Shown: positions 42,045 to 51,620, counted from the first letter of the stretch. The stretch: DNA of 64,000 nucleotides from Patescibacteria group bacterium UBA661 (GCA_002299465.1 DBNX01000014.1:43748-107747), one strand, 5' to 3'. The notes: generated by a model not told the origin, from the letters alone. Translations and numbers: made by a program.

Positions 42045-43108
42045 TACTGTATGATACCACCACCCACACACAGTGACCCCCGATATAATACACAAGATTG
42101 ACCAGTCACGATGACGTTGGTCGGAGTGGCAATCTGCAAAGTAAGTTGTCCGTCGCTAGTCAAATTTTTAACTTCTACCACAAATGGTGTCTGTCGATAT
42201 TGCACCTGCGCTTCGTATTGTTGCCCGACTGTAATTGGGTGGCGAAGTACTGTCTCAGTCAAAACTAAAGTGGTGGTCACGGCGGTGGTTGGTTTTTTGG
42301 TACTAACTGTAATCGTGTTTTGTGCTAAATTTTTAGCTACCACATAATACGGAGTGCGAGCTGGGTCTTTGGTGTTTATCTGAAAGCCGTGTCTTTGTCC
42401 AGGGGTATAAATAAGCGCCCCTTCGTGTTTGCCAATAACTTCACCTCCCTCTGATAAAACCATTCCCGGGACAATTTCAGTATAGTGAGACAAAAATTCT
42501 TTAATATTCACCTGCCCTAAAAAACAAACACCCTGGCTATCTTTTTTTAGAGCAGTGGGCAGTTGGTTGTTTAAAGCTTCCGTGCGGATGGTATTTTTAA
42601 GACTATCGCCAATTGGAAACAAGGAATAGCTGAGTTGTTCTTCCGTTAAAGACCACAAAAAATAACTCTGATCCTTGCCCGGGTCAATGCCTCTGTGCAA
42701 TTCGGGTTTTTCGTTAGAATCAATCCGGCGGGCGTAGTGTCCAGTGGCAATGTAGTCAGCATTATGATCTTTGGCAAAATCTAAAAAAACCCCGAACTTC
42801 ACGTGCTTGTTGCACATCACATCCGGATTAGGAGTTTCACCCGCTAGATAGCCATCAATAAAATATTTAGCCACGGCATCTTTGTAGGTTTTTTCAGCGT
42901 CACAAGTCAGGAATGGTATTTCCAGATGTGCCGCGACGCGCATCGCATCGAGGCGTTCTTGTTCCCAGTTGCAGTTTAACCAATCTGGCTGCCAGACTTT
43001 AATAAAAACCCCAACCACCTCATAACCGCGTTGTTTTAGACGCCAAGCGGCTACTGAAGAATCAACTCCGCCAGACATGCCGACCAGTACTCGAGGTGTA
43101 GTTTTCAT
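42044..43108 (-). CDS. mnmA: tRNA-specific 2-thiouridylase MnmA
   Basis: A 354-residue enzyme that puts sulfur on U34 of Glu/Gln/Lys tRNAs. The ATP pyrophosphatase loop SGGVDS is at 12-17; the first catalytic cysteine is in DVMCNKHVKFG (about 100), the second in GVCFLG (about 195); the C-terminal beta-barrel is complete. It follows mltG and is coupled to the ATP-cone nuclease by a TAATG overlap. Sulfur donors (IscS/Tus relay) are not in the window. Confidence 0.96.
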   Translation of the reverse strand: MKTTPRVLVGMSGGVDSSVAAWRLKQRGYEVVGVFIKVWQPDWLNCNWEQERLDAMRVAAHLEIPFLTCDAEKTYKDAVAKYFIDGYLAGETPNPDVMCNKHVKFGVFLDFAKDHNADYIATGHYARRIDSNEKPELHRGIDPGKDQSYFLWSLTEEQLSYSLFPIGDSLKNTIRTEALNNQLPTALKKDSQGVCFLGQVNIKEFLSHYTEIVPGMVLSEGGEVIGKHEGALIYTPGQRHGFQINTKDPARTPYYVVAKNLAQNTITVSTKKPTTAVTTTLVLTETVLRHPITVGQQYEAQVQYRQTPFVVEVKNLTSDGQLTLQIATPTNVIVTGQSCVLYRGSLCVGGGIIQ

Positions 43109-43134
43109 ATTCTTACGCTAGCAGTCAGACCCTT

Positions 43135-44142
43135 TTAACGCAAGTACCTTTCGATATTAACTCGATGTTCAGCAAAAGTGCGCGCGTAGTGAAAAGTCCC
43201 GGTCTCGTCCGTAATGTAAAAATAATAATTGGATGGTTGCGGCTCTAAGACGGCGAGAATTGATTTCATACCGGGATTGCCAATCGGTGTTGGTGGTAAG
43301 CCAAAATTAGTGTAGGTGTTGTAGGGAGAGTCAATTCTTAAATCTTCCGGAGTTAATTCTGATAACGGTTTATCTAAAACATACTCAATGGATGCATCGG
43401 CTTGCAATTTCATATTGATAGCCAGTCGATTCTGTAAAATCCCCGACACTAAGGCCATCGACTCGGGGGTATTAGCTTCCCTTTCCACGATAGACGCCAA
43501 AGTAATAACTTCCGCTTTGGTGAGTTTGTGGTTGTTAAACTTTGATTCCAACGGTTGCATTCTCTCCTCAAAAGTAGTCTTTAGCAGATTTAGTAATTGT
43601 TCTGGGGTAAAGTCAGGGGGTATTAAGTAAGTGTCAGGAAAAAGTCTACCTTCGTGTGGTTCGGCAATCGCGACAAATTCCGCCGCCGAAAAATTATCCA
43701 AAACCGCCGCCGCTCGAGTCGCCATTTGTCTGGCCCTCTCCCCTTCCGGAAGAGTTAAGCGGACTAACGAATACTTGGAGTTTCCAGCTACCAGTTCATA
43801 GGCCAAAGCGCGCGGTGAAAGCGGAATGTTAAATCTGTAAGTACCAGCTTTAATGTCGGTTGGATCAAAATGAATCATTACTGTTGCCAGAAAGAAAAAT
43901 TCCGAATGAATATAACCTTGACTACGCAATGTCTCAGCGATTTCTTTTACACCCATCCCCTCGGTTACAACCAGGTTAACATCGGTTGGAAAATGAGCGG
44001 GTGGTGTGTTTAATAAATAAATTGTCGCAAGGCTAAAAACAGTACTTAAAACCAAGAAACCAACTACAGCCGACCACAAACCCTTTCGAGAAGGTGGTTT
44101 TTGATTAGAAAATCCAGGGTTTACTTTAATGAAGTCTGACAC
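43135..44142 (-). CDS. mltG: Endolytic transglycosylase MltG (copy 1)
   Basis: A 335-residue YceG/MltG protein: cytoplasmic tail, membrane helix (about 21-42), a LysM-like region and the catalytic domain with Glu in ASIVEREANT and the ISGILQNRL-type helix, plus the ending SPYNTYTNFGLPPTPIGNPG. MltG cuts nascent glycan strands and sets their length. A second, divergent copy lies at 53691-54698. The DUF8128-like gene is 9 bases upstream and mnmA 26 bases downstream on the same strand. Confidence 0.94.
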   Translation of the reverse strand: MSDFIKVNPGFSNQKPPSRKGLWSAVVGFLVLSTVFSLATIYLLNTPPAHFPTDVNLVVTEGMGVKEIAETLRSQGYIHSEFFFLATVMIHFDPTDIKAGTYRFNIPLSPRALAYELVAGNSKYSLVRLTLPEGERARQMATRAAAVLDNFSAAEFVAIAEPHEGRLFPDTYLIPPDFTPEQLLNLLKTTFEERMQPLESKFNNHKLTKAEVITLASIVEREANTPESMALVSGILQNRLAINMKLQADASIEYVLDKPLSELTPEDLRIDSPYNTYTNFGLPPTPIGNPGMKSILAVLEPQPSNYYFYITDETGTFHYARTFAEHRVNIERYLR

Positions 44143-44151
44143 GGCTTAGAA

Positions 44152-45480
44152 TTATAACTTAACTGACCGTCCGGTGGGAAGATTAGATGGCGCTTCTTTG
44201 CGGGTAGAAGTTATGCGAGGCATAGTGGGTGTTACTATTGAGCTGCCGGGAATATGGTACATGGTAGCTAACTCTTCAACCGAAAACACTTTTGGGTAAT
44301 CAACTTTGGTCTTCAAATCGTAAGTGTATTTGCGTAGTTTGTAATCTTTTAATTCACGTTTCTTGAGAGCTAGTTTTCTTTTACCGGAACGATCTTGGAG
44401 CCAGTTATAGTCAAAGTCAGTTCGCCATCTCACTCCCACCCCATTACGACCAATCATATCGTACATAGAAAAAGAACGAATCATGGGTGAAATAAAGTCG
44501 CCATCAAACTTACCTTTTTCGACAATGTACATCCAACGAATGGCTGTCTCGTAGGCGTATTTACTAACATTACGCTCAATTGCGGCGATGGTATCACGTT
44601 CACCAGCTGTCAGAAGTGGGGCTCGTTCGGCTGGCTCTTCGGGGTCGGGTCTTTGGTCTCTTTTTAACATTTCATCAATCTTAGCCCGCGCGGCTTTTTC
44701 CCAAGTGGCAGTTTCGTGAATATTACCGTTCTTAAAATTGCGTTTAAAGTGTGGTAAGCAAAGAAACTGTATCCAGATTCGTTCGTGGGGTTTGGCTTTA
44801 CCGAGTTGTTCTAACATAGCAGCCATGGGCTCAAATTTTTCTTCTTCTTTGGGTAATTTATCCAAACCAAAATCAATGTAAGTTTTAATAGGCATTATTT
44901 CCTCCTCCTTTTTACCGACATGAAAGGACATATACTCGTACTTTTCTGTGTCCCAAGTGATTTCATCTGTGTAATCATGCATTTCCTCAGTCACCTCAAT
45001 GCCTGGATAAAAAGCATAAAGCTGCGCTTCAACAGCATTTTTAGTTTTTTTGGTTGGGACATTTATATAAAAACGTACTTCCCCACCAATGGACACTAAT
45101 TCAAAGCTATACCACAGCGGATATTTTCCATCGAGCCAAGACTGCATTAAATTGTCGGGACCGTTGGTGTTGTGAATTTGTGCTAAGACACCCTCCATCG
45201 CTTCGGGTGATTTAAAGACCTCTTGCGGTAAGTGTACTCGTAAAGTGGAGCGCCCTTGGGCGTGGGCAAATTTTAAGCGCACATAATAAAACCAATTTTC
45301 ATAAAGAATGTAAAACAATGCCACCGGCACCCAAATCGGTGATAGCGCCACCATCACCGACACCACCGGCTCAAGGTTGAGATTAAATTGAGCTAAGAGT
45401 TTATAGAAAAGCAATAAACCAACCACAATAAACAGTGGCCCCGCCAATCCTCCGCCCAATAATTTCAGTAAATCGCCCAT
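44152..45480 (-). CDS. DUF8128-like membrane protein without ATPase domain
   Basis: A 442-residue protein from the ATG at 45480 (MGDLLKLLGGG). Two membrane helices (about 5-25 and 38-58) are followed by a large soluble part. Its last third, with FSVEELATMYHIPGS and a closing SNLPTG, resembles the region that in CPR TraC/VirB4-like proteins joins the N-terminal part to the HerA-type ATPase; here the protein ends at that point and no ATPase gene follows. It could be a stand-alone accessory subunit. mltG follows at 9 bases. The role is unknown. Confidence 0.65.
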   Translation of the reverse strand: MGDLLKLLGGGLAGPLFIVVGLLLFYKLLAQFNLNLEPVVSVMVALSPIWVPVALFYILYENWFYYVRLKFAHAQGRSTLRVHLPQEVFKSPEAMEGVLAQIHNTNGPDNLMQSWLDGKYPLWYSFELVSIGGEVRFYINVPTKKTKNAVEAQLYAFYPGIEVTEEMHDYTDEITWDTEKYEYMSFHVGKKEEEIMPIKTYIDFGLDKLPKEEEKFEPMAAMLEQLGKAKPHERIWIQFLCLPHFKRNFKNGNIHETATWEKAARAKIDEMLKRDQRPDPEEPAERAPLLTAGERDTIAAIERNVSKYAYETAIRWMYIVEKGKFDGDFISPMIRSFSMYDMIGRNGVGVRWRTDFDYNWLQDRSGKRKLALKKRELKDYKLRKYTYDLKTKVDYPKVFSVEELATMYHIPGSSIVTPTMPRITSTRKEAPSNLPTGRSVKL

Positions 45481-45492
45481 TGTCCATATTGT

Positions 45493-45527
45493 ACACCACC
45501 TCACCAGAGAATCTGGTGAGGTGGTGT
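45493..45527 (-). terminator. Perfect hairpin before the DUF8128-like gene
   Basis: 16-base arms ACACCACCTCACCAGA / its complement with a GAA loop. It lies downstream of the sigma4-HARE gene and ends 12 bases before the next start codon. No U-tract follows on the minus strand, so it could be a weak terminator, attenuator or a structure masking the downstream start. Confidence 0.6.
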
Positions 45528-45558
45528 GTGGGTTTTTGGTTTCTCTAAGAGACGCTTG

Positions 45559-46584
45559 TTATTCAGCGAGTGTGTAAGCCCCGTTACTTAGTCGGCGGAA
45601 TAAATTGTGATCTTGCAGATTTACGATGATAGTGTTGTCTTTCACGTAGCGTTCTTTGCGCACCTTGTCGATAATCTCCTCGCGCGTGAGCGGTCCTTCT
45701 TTAGCCAAAATGTCGCGCAAGACGTCTTTCACCACGCCGGCACTATAACCCCACTCGGTTAGGGCATAAAGACCACGACCAACCAGAACAAAACGTTTGT
45801 CTTTGATGAGTTCGTTATGAGTAGTGGCTACGTGTGCTTTGTGACCAAATAATTTTTGGATAGCTTCCGACACCTCTCGAAAATGCATCGGTGAACCATG
45901 GCGCTTGACGGCCAAGTAAGCATAATCACGCACGCCTTTAACCCGAACATTTGGACTGTCAGCCGGTCCCCAATCACCGAGTGGATTACAGCCAATTTGT
46001 TTAGAAATTAACAACCAGCGTTTTAGAACATCTTCGTTGTGCTTGTCAGCAATTTCTGCCAACTGAGAGCGGAAACGATTAAGAATTTCTTGCTCGCTAA
46101 TTAATTCGTCACGATCTAAACTACTATGTACCTTAACTAGGGCAGTTTCGACAGCCTCAGCAATTTTGCGTTCTGTAAACCAACGGTGACTGTAGTGTGG
46201 GTTTTCCTTACCGCGATAAAATGAATCGCCCACGACTAATAAGAAATAGAGATGATTGCGTACCACGGGATCGTTAGTCATCTCATCCAGAAAGACATGT
46301 TCAGCTACCAAACCACCACCTAGTTGGTCGATGAGTTTTTGTATTTCGACAAATAATTCAAAGTGTTTTTTGTACTCATCAGATTTTTGAATGGACTGAA
46401 TGCCATAGTTTTCAATCTGACGAACCCGTTCGCGCGTAATGCCGTAAGTCTGTCCAATCGCTTCAAGAGTAAGAGTTTCGCCATCCTTGCCTAGTCCGTA
46501 ACGTTTTTCGAGAACATCACGAGCTCGTTCTGGTAAAACTGCCAGCAGGGTTTTTGTAATTTGTTTAGGTTTAAAAGTAATCAT
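45559..46584 (-). CDS. sigma70 region 4-like / HARE-HTH transcription regulator
   Basis: A 341-residue predicted DNA-binding protein. Residues about 15-60 match sigma70 region 4 (RARDVLEKRYGLG, then LEAIGQTYGITRERVRQIE), the part that reads -35 boxes. Regions 1-3 of a sigma factor are missing. After a long helical middle (about 65-205), residues about 215-285 form a HARE-HTH/delta-subunit-like winged helix (YLAVKRHGSPMHFREVSEAI), followed by a second winged-helix-like stretch to the end. It probably acts on RNA polymerase or promoters, but not as a normal sigma factor. A strong promoter lies upstream. Confidence 0.78.
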   Translation of the reverse strand: MITFKPKQITKTLLAVLPERARDVLEKRYGLGKDGETLTLEAIGQTYGITRERVRQIENYGIQSIQKSDEYKKHFELFVEIQKLIDQLGGGLVAEHVFLDEMTNDPVVRNHLYFLLVVGDSFYRGKENPHYSHRWFTERKIAEAVETALVKVHSSLDRDELISEQEILNRFRSQLAEIADKHNEDVLKRWLLISKQIGCNPLGDWGPADSPNVRVKGVRDYAYLAVKRHGSPMHFREVSEAIQKLFGHKAHVATTHNELIKDKRFVLVGRGLYALTEWGYSAGVVKDVLRDILAKEGPLTREEIIDKVRKERYVKDNTIIVNLQDHNLFRRLSNGAYTLAE

Positions 46585-46625
46585 AAGAAGTTATTTCCAC
46601 TAAGGAATCCTCAATGCGTCCTAGA

Positions 46626-46654
46626 TTTATAACATAAGGATTTAATGTGGTCAA
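46626..46654 (-). promoter_or_regulatory. Promoter of the sigma4-HARE gene
   Basis: TTGACC, 17-base spacer, TATAAA on the minus strand, overlapping the leuS stop; the leader would be about 35 bases and has no obvious Shine-Dalgarno. Confidence 0.7.
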
Positions 46655-49047
46655 ATCGGTAACTGGGTAGTAATAATGCTTAGGATTTTTTTCGGCACAA
46701 AAATTACTTTTGTGATTTCTTGATTAGCGAAGTATTTCTGTAAATCCGCCGATTGTCTCGCCGCCGCCATCGCCTCAGCCTCCTTAGCTTGTACTGGTAG
46801 CGTAATTGTACCGCGCAATTTACCATTAACCTGTACGCTAATTACTACCGTATCTGCTTCTAGCCACTGCGCTTTAGCTTGGGGGTAGGTGGCTTGGTGT
46901 ATAGAGTCAACTTCGCCTAGTTGCGACCAAATCTCTTCGGTTAGATGTGGCGCAAATGGCGCTAACAATCTTAGAAAAATCAGATAAGATTCTTTCGTTA
47001 GACCAGCTTTTTCCGCCTGATTAAGGAAAATCATAAACGCACTGATGGCGGTATTAAACTTAAATGATTCTATATCAGTTCTAACTTTAGCGATTGTCTT
47101 ATGGAGCTGTCGAGTAATTTCTTCCGTCTCAGTTTCTGCCAAATGTTCCGAGAGACCATAGACTCTCTCCAAAAAGCGTCTAATTCCAGCAATTCCAGAA
47201 AGGTCAAAGGGATAATTAGAACCTTCGTAAGGACCAAGAAAGGCCAGGTACATTTTGACCGTATCCGCCCCCAAGGTACGCACTTGTTCGTCTGGGTCTA
47301 TGACATTACCTTTGCTTTTGCTCATTTTGTTGCCATCAGGACCGAGAATCAGACCGCGGTTGATGCGTTTTTTGTAGGGTTCGCTATGGGCCGCTAAACC
47401 AAGATCAAACAGTGCCTTTTGCCAAAACCGCGAGTACAGAAGGTGCATTGTAGTATGCTCAGCCCCACCAAAATAAAGATCCACCGGCAACCAGTTTTTT
47501 TGAATTTCCAAATTAGCCAACTCCGTATCATTGCGATTATCAACATAACGCATAAAGTACCAGGACGAATCAACAAAAGTATCCATCGTTTCAACTTCCG
47601 GCGTCCAACCGGCGCCAAAGATTGCTTCGGTGCGCTCTTTCAAGACGGTACTTTTGGCGAGGGGGGCTTCACCGGTAGGTTTCGGATCAACATCTTCAGG
47701 AAGAAGCCACGGCAAATGCTCTTTTGGCACTGGGTGCGGCTTACCAGTTGAGTCATAAACAATCGGAATCGGCACCCCCCAGTAACGTTGCCTACCGATA
47801 GACCAATCGCGGAGACGGTAAGTGTTGCACAACCTGCCTCCCACTTTAGCCACAATCGCTGTTTTGGCTTCGTCTGAAGTCAAGCCGTCAAACTCGCCTG
47901 AGTTGATTAAATGTCCAGCTGTTGTCGTTGGTAAAGCTTCAGAACTTGCCACGACGGCTTTTACTGGTAAAGAAAATTTCTTAGCAAAAGCATAGTCTCG
48001 CTCGTCGTGGGCGGGCACTGCCATAATAGCGCCCGTGCCGTAAGCACCGAGAACATAGTCAGCAATAAAAACGGGGATGTTTTCGTTAGTGGCTGGATTG
48101 AGAGCAGTAATGCCGGCTATTTTTACCCCGGTTTTTTCTTTGGTATTGTCAAGACGTTCTTGCTCGTCTTTTTGACGCACTGTCTCAACATAAGCGTTTA
48201 CTTCTGCCCAATTATTTATGTGATTTTTACTCTTGACAACTAAAGGATGTTCAGGGGCAAGCACCAAATAGGTTGCTCCAAACAAAGTATCTGGGCGAGT
48301 GGTAAAAACGGCAATTTTTTCTCCAGTCGAAAGAGTGAAGTCAATCTCAGCACCCCTAGAGCGACCAATCCACTGCCGTTGGGCTTCTTTGATGTGCTCT
48401 GGCCAATCTAGCGTCTCCAAATCATCAATCAAACGATCTGCGTACTGGGTAATTCTTAGCATCCACTGTGGCATTTCTCGCTTTTCAATCAAGTCGCCAG
48501 AACGCTCACAAGTACCATCCGTCAACACCTGTTCGTTAGCAATCACGGTGTTACAACCTGGGCACCAATTAACGACCCCCTTACCACGATAAGCGATATT
48601 ATTACGAAAAAACTCTGTAAACATCCACTGCGTCCATTTGTAATACTCTGGATCGGTGGAGTTACAAGTCTTATCCCAAGAGAAAGCATTACCCATACTG
48701 TTGAGCTGCTCCCGCATATAAGAAATGTTTTGGTCTGTCCAATTTTTAGGACTGAGACTGCGTTTGATGGCGGCGTTCTCCGCTGGTAAACCAAAAGCAT
48801 CAAAACCCATCGGGTACAAGACCGTTACGCCACTCATCCGCCGGTAACGAACATAGATATCTGGCACAGCAAAAGCGTACCAATGCCCGATATGAAGATT
48901 GCCAGACGGATACGGCCATTCGACAAGCACGTACTCCCGGTTGTTGGTGATCACTTCACCCACGTTATAAATTTTACTTTCCTGCCATTTAGTTTGCCAT
49001 TTTTTTTCGATGGCAGTACTGTCAAATTTTTTATGCATAATTACCAT
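46651..49047 (-). CDS. leuS: Leucyl-tRNA synthetase
   Basis: A 798-residue class I synthetase. HIGH-type motif in YPSGNLHIGHWYAF (about 51-64); CP1 editing domain with TTRPDTLFGATY and GTGAIMAVPAHDERD; KMSKS loop KMSKSKGNV; anticodon-binding and C-terminal VQVNGKLRG segments. The natural start may be the second Met (49038, MHKKFDSTAIEKKWQ). It charges tRNA-Leu and hydrolyses mischarged products. Confidence 0.97.
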   Translation of the reverse strand: MVIMHKKFDSTAIEKKWQTKWQESKIYNVGEVITNNREYVLVEWPYPSGNLHIGHWYAFAVPDIYVRYRRMSGVTVLYPMGFDAFGLPAENAAIKRSLSPKNWTDQNISYMREQLNSMGNAFSWDKTCNSTDPEYYKWTQWMFTEFFRNNIAYRGKGVVNWCPGCNTVIANEQVLTDGTCERSGDLIEKREMPQWMLRITQYADRLIDDLETLDWPEHIKEAQRQWIGRSRGAEIDFTLSTGEKIAVFTTRPDTLFGATYLVLAPEHPLVVKSKNHINNWAEVNAYVETVRQKDEQERLDNTKEKTGVKIAGITALNPATNENIPVFIADYVLGAYGTGAIMAVPAHDERDYAFAKKFSLPVKAVVASSEALPTTTAGHLINSGEFDGLTSDEAKTAIVAKVGGRLCNTYRLRDWSIGRQRYWGVPIPIVYDSTGKPHPVPKEHLPWLLPEDVDPKPTGEAPLAKSTVLKERTEAIFGAGWTPEVETMDTFVDSSWYFMRYVDNRNDTELANLEIQKNWLPVDLYFGGAEHTTMHLLYSRFWQKALFDLGLAAHSEPYKKRINRGLILGPDGNKMSKSKGNVIDPDEQVRTLGADTVKMYLAFLGPYEGSNYPFDLSGIAGIRRFLERVYGLSEHLAETETEEITRQLHKTIAKVRTDIESFKFNTAISAFMIFLNQAEKAGLTKESYLIFLRLLAPFAPHLTEEIWSQLGEVDSIHQATYPQAKAQWLEADTVVISVQVNGKLRGTITLPVQAKEAEAMAAARQSADLQKYFANQEITKVIFVPKKILSIITTQLPI

Positions 49048-49080
49048 TGCTGTTTGCTAGTCTTGAGTATTTAAGTTTGT

Positions 49081-49983
49081 TTAGTCGTTTACCAAAACTC
49101 TTTCAAAACAGTATCGCCCCGCCCCGTGTGTCCAATCGTTTGAGTTTTTAACAAACTTCTCATCTGGGAACGGTCGCCATTCCATTTCACTTTGACTACT
49201 AGCTTCGGCAAAGGTGGCGCATAGGTTAAAACCACTCTGAGTGCGTTCGTAAGTGTAGGGTCCGCGTGCTGAGTCCGGGGTTGGTAAATTTAGAACACCC
49301 GGCTTTTCTAAGTCATTTAACTGCTCGGGCAAGGTGTTATTGAGCATATAGTAGGCCTCAATTTGGTATTGAATATTTTGCAAATCCATTATTTGCTGCC
49401 GGTCCAAACGAGCGTCACGCACTTCATTGGGAGCGTCTATTTTACTTAACCCCACCATAACTGAAGCGGCGACAATAATCGCCATTACCACGCCGTAAAT
49501 AATCGACTTTTTTTCTTCTTTTAACCAATAACCCTTAACATCAAGCAAGTAATAATTGAAAGCAGCGCCCACAATTACCAATACCGCTAATGCCTTTAGA
49601 ATAAACCGCACCGTCAATTCCCCTTCGAGCCAACTGCGGATAACAACCACCAAATCAATTAGCATCACAATTCCGCCCACCAACAGTGATAAATAAACCA
49701 ACCATTTGGTGATGTTAAGATAGCTATTTTTTTCGTCGGCACGACGATTTTTGTTAACAAGACGCGTCAGTACCAAATAAGCTGGAAAAAAAACCACCAC
49801 CATCGCAATCCCCATTCTGACATTGGAAGCATCATTCTCTAGCGACCAATAGCCATCAGCCACATCTGGATAAGCCAGATTGATGACACCAAAAAGTAGT
49901 ACGAGTAAAAATGTAATTGAGAGATAAAGACTACTGAGCGCACCTAATTGCAGGACAAATTGTTTAGCCGAGTTATTTTCCAT
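49081..49983 (-). CDS. DUF5671-domain membrane protein
   Basis: A 300-residue protein from the ATG at 49983 (MENNSAKQFVLQLGALSSLYLSI). Five to six hydrophobic helices (about 10-205) form the DUF5671 domain, a CPR-typical membrane module. A soluble C-terminal part (about 210-300) has a YYMLNNTLPEQLNDL segment resembling the head of pseudopilins. The start is chosen because a TATAAT box sits 9 bases before it; the frame is open 16 codons further. Function unknown. Confidence 0.72.
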   Translation of the reverse strand: MENNSAKQFVLQLGALSSLYLSITFLLVLLFGVINLAYPDVADGYWSLENDASNVRMGIAMVVVFFPAYLVLTRLVNKNRRADEKNSYLNITKWLVYLSLLVGGIVMLIDLVVVIRSWLEGELTVRFILKALAVLVIVGAAFNYYLLDVKGYWLKEEKKSIIYGVVMAIIVAASVMVGLSKIDAPNEVRDARLDRQQIMDLQNIQYQIEAYYMLNNTLPEQLNDLEKPGVLNLPTPDSARGPYTYERTQSGFNLCATFAEASSQSEMEWRPFPDEKFVKNSNDWTHGAGRYCFERVLVND

Positions 49984-49992
49984 AGCAAATTT

Positions 49993-50000
49993 ATTATACA
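49993..50000 (-). promoter_or_regulatory. -10 element of the DUF5671 gene, near-leaderless
   Basis: TGTATAAT on the minus strand, 9 bases before the ATG at 49983, within 16 codons of upstream open frame. Confidence 0.5.
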
Positions 50001-50052
50001 TTGCTTTCTGATAAATGTAAGTCTCTATCAATTTCTCACTGCCTCGAATTTA

Positions 50053-50061
50053 TGCGATAAT
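50053..50061 (+). promoter_or_regulatory. Extended -10 element of the DUF3467-like gene
   Basis: TGCGATAAT ends 8 bases before the ATG at 50070. Confidence 0.45.
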
Positions 50062-50069
50062 CACCTAGT

Positions 50070-50339
50070 ATGAAATCCGATGATTTAAAAAATGCACCAA
50101 AATTATTTTGCGAAAGTATTAGTGTTGGTTTTACTCCTGAATATTTTGTGATGGGATTAACCTCAGGAGCACAGGCGACTTTTTACGCCCTAACTCCGCA
50201 ACACTTAAAAAGGCTAAACGAATATCTTAAACACCAAATTAGCGATTACGAAAAAGAGCACGGGGAAATTAAAGCCGAATGGAATCCAAATATACCAAGT
50301 CCACTAAAGCCGCTGCATCCACCCAGCAATCTCAGTTAG
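50070..50339 (+). CDS. DUF3467-like small protein
   Basis: An 89-residue protein with the DUF3467 pattern: F..E.FVMGLTSG, the YALTPQHLKRL segment and a final YEKEHGEI, followed by a proline-rich tail. DUF3467 proteins are small cytoplasmic proteins of unknown function, widespread in bacteria. It converges on ychF with a 5-base gap and lies back to back with the DUF5671 gene. Confidence 0.75.
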   Translation: MKSDDLKNAPKLFCESISVGFTPEYFVMGLTSGAQATFYALTPQHLKRLNEYLKHQISDYEKEHGEIKAEWNPNIPSPLKPLHPPSNLS

Positions 50340-50344
50340 AGAGA

Positions 50345-51442
50345 CTAAACCAAAAACTCAATCACATCACCATCACGGACAATGTATTCTTTGCCTTCAG
50401 TGCGAACTTGACCAAGCTCACGCGCCTTGGCCAAGGACTGAGCTTTTACCAAATCGGCAAAAGTAACTACTTGGGCGCGAATGTATTTTTTCTCAAAATC
50501 AGTGTGGATAGCAGCTGCCGCTTTTGGCCCAGTCGAACCACTGGGCACCGTCCAAGCTCGAGTTTCTTTTTCACCTGTAGTAAAATAACTGATTAAACCA
50601 AGGCGATGGTAACAAGCTCGAATTAGTGCTTCTACCCCACTGTCTTGGGCGCCGTATTCACGCCGAAAATCATTCTTTTCAGTATCCGCCAAGTCCCGTA
50701 ACTCGTGCTCCATACCAGCATCAACAATTACATATTCCGAATTAGTAGCAGTAAAATAATCTAGAAGTTTTAACCAGCGCTCAGTGTTTTGTTCGTCTAA
50801 ATTATAAGCCCCAGATTTTTTATTACAGACATACAAAAACGGTTTCATTGTCAGTAAGTGCAGTGGCTTAATAATAGCTTTTTCTTCAGCTGTGAGCGCT
50901 AAACGATTCGCTAATCCTCCAGCTTCCAAGTGTAGTTTAAGTTTCGTTAGTAAATCTTTTTCTATAACAATTTCTTTGTTTCCTTTTTTTATTTCTCGTT
51001 CAATATTCTCCAAACGCTTGTTTACTGTTTCTGTATCAGCCAACACTAATTCCAAATTAATAACCTCAATATCTGACAGTGGGTCAATTTCTCCCACCAC
51101 ATGGTGAATGTCGCTATCTTCAAAGATGCGCACGACCTCAAGAATCATATCAGTCTCGCGGATGTTGGCGAGGAACTTATTACCCAGACCTTCCCCGGCT
51201 GAAGCCCCCTCCACCAAACCCGCGATATCAACAAATTCAATAATGGCGGGTATCACCGCTTTTGACTTAGAAATTTGCGCCAAAGTCTCTAAACGGCTGT
51301 CTGGCACTGCCACCACTCCGACCGCCGGATCAATGGTGGCAAATGGATAATTAGCAATCAATACCTCGTGTTTAGTAAGCGCCGTAAAAAGCGTTGATTT
51401 ACCAACGTTAGGAAGTCCCACAATTCCGACTGATAACGACAT
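50345..51442 (-). CDS. ychF: Ribosome-associated ATPase YchF (Obg family)
   Basis: A 365-residue YchF from the ATG at 51442 ([18 protein letters not shown]); the frame extends 32 codons further but without family similarity. G1 is GLPNVGKST, followed by switch [18 protein letters not shown], a coiled-coil insertion and the C-terminal TGS domain ([19 protein letters not shown]). YchF prefers ATP and binds ribosomes. A TTAAAT box lies 9 bases before this start. Confidence 0.96.
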   Translation of the reverse strand: MSLSVGIVGLPNVGKSTLFTALTKHEVLIANYPFATIDPAVGVVAVPDSRLETLAQISKSKAVIPAIIEFVDIAGLVEGASAGEGLGNKFLANIRETDMILEVVRIFEDSDIHHVVGEIDPLSDIEVINLELVLADTETVNKRLENIEREIKKGNKEIVIEKDLLTKLKLHLEAGGLANRLALTAEEKAIIKPLHLLTMKPFLYVCNKKSGAYNLDEQNTERWLKLLDYFTATNSEYVIVDAGMEHELRDLADTEKNDFRREYGAQDSGVEALIRACYHRLGLISYFTTGEKETRAWTVPSGSTGPKAAAAIHTDFEKKYIRAQVVTFADLVKAQSLAKARELGQVRTEGKEYIVRDGDVIEFLV

Positions 51443-51620
51443 ACAATGATGATTTAACGTTGAGTAATAACTTTGCTGTCTAGCGAGAAGACAATTCTCA
51501 GCGAGTGTAACAGACTGCCTTAAATAATTAAAGTCCAATGCTGGCTGTTATGTGGGTTTATTTTCACTCAAAAGTGTGTTAAAATAACGTTGTGTTCAAT
51601 CATGTTTAGAGGTTATTATC

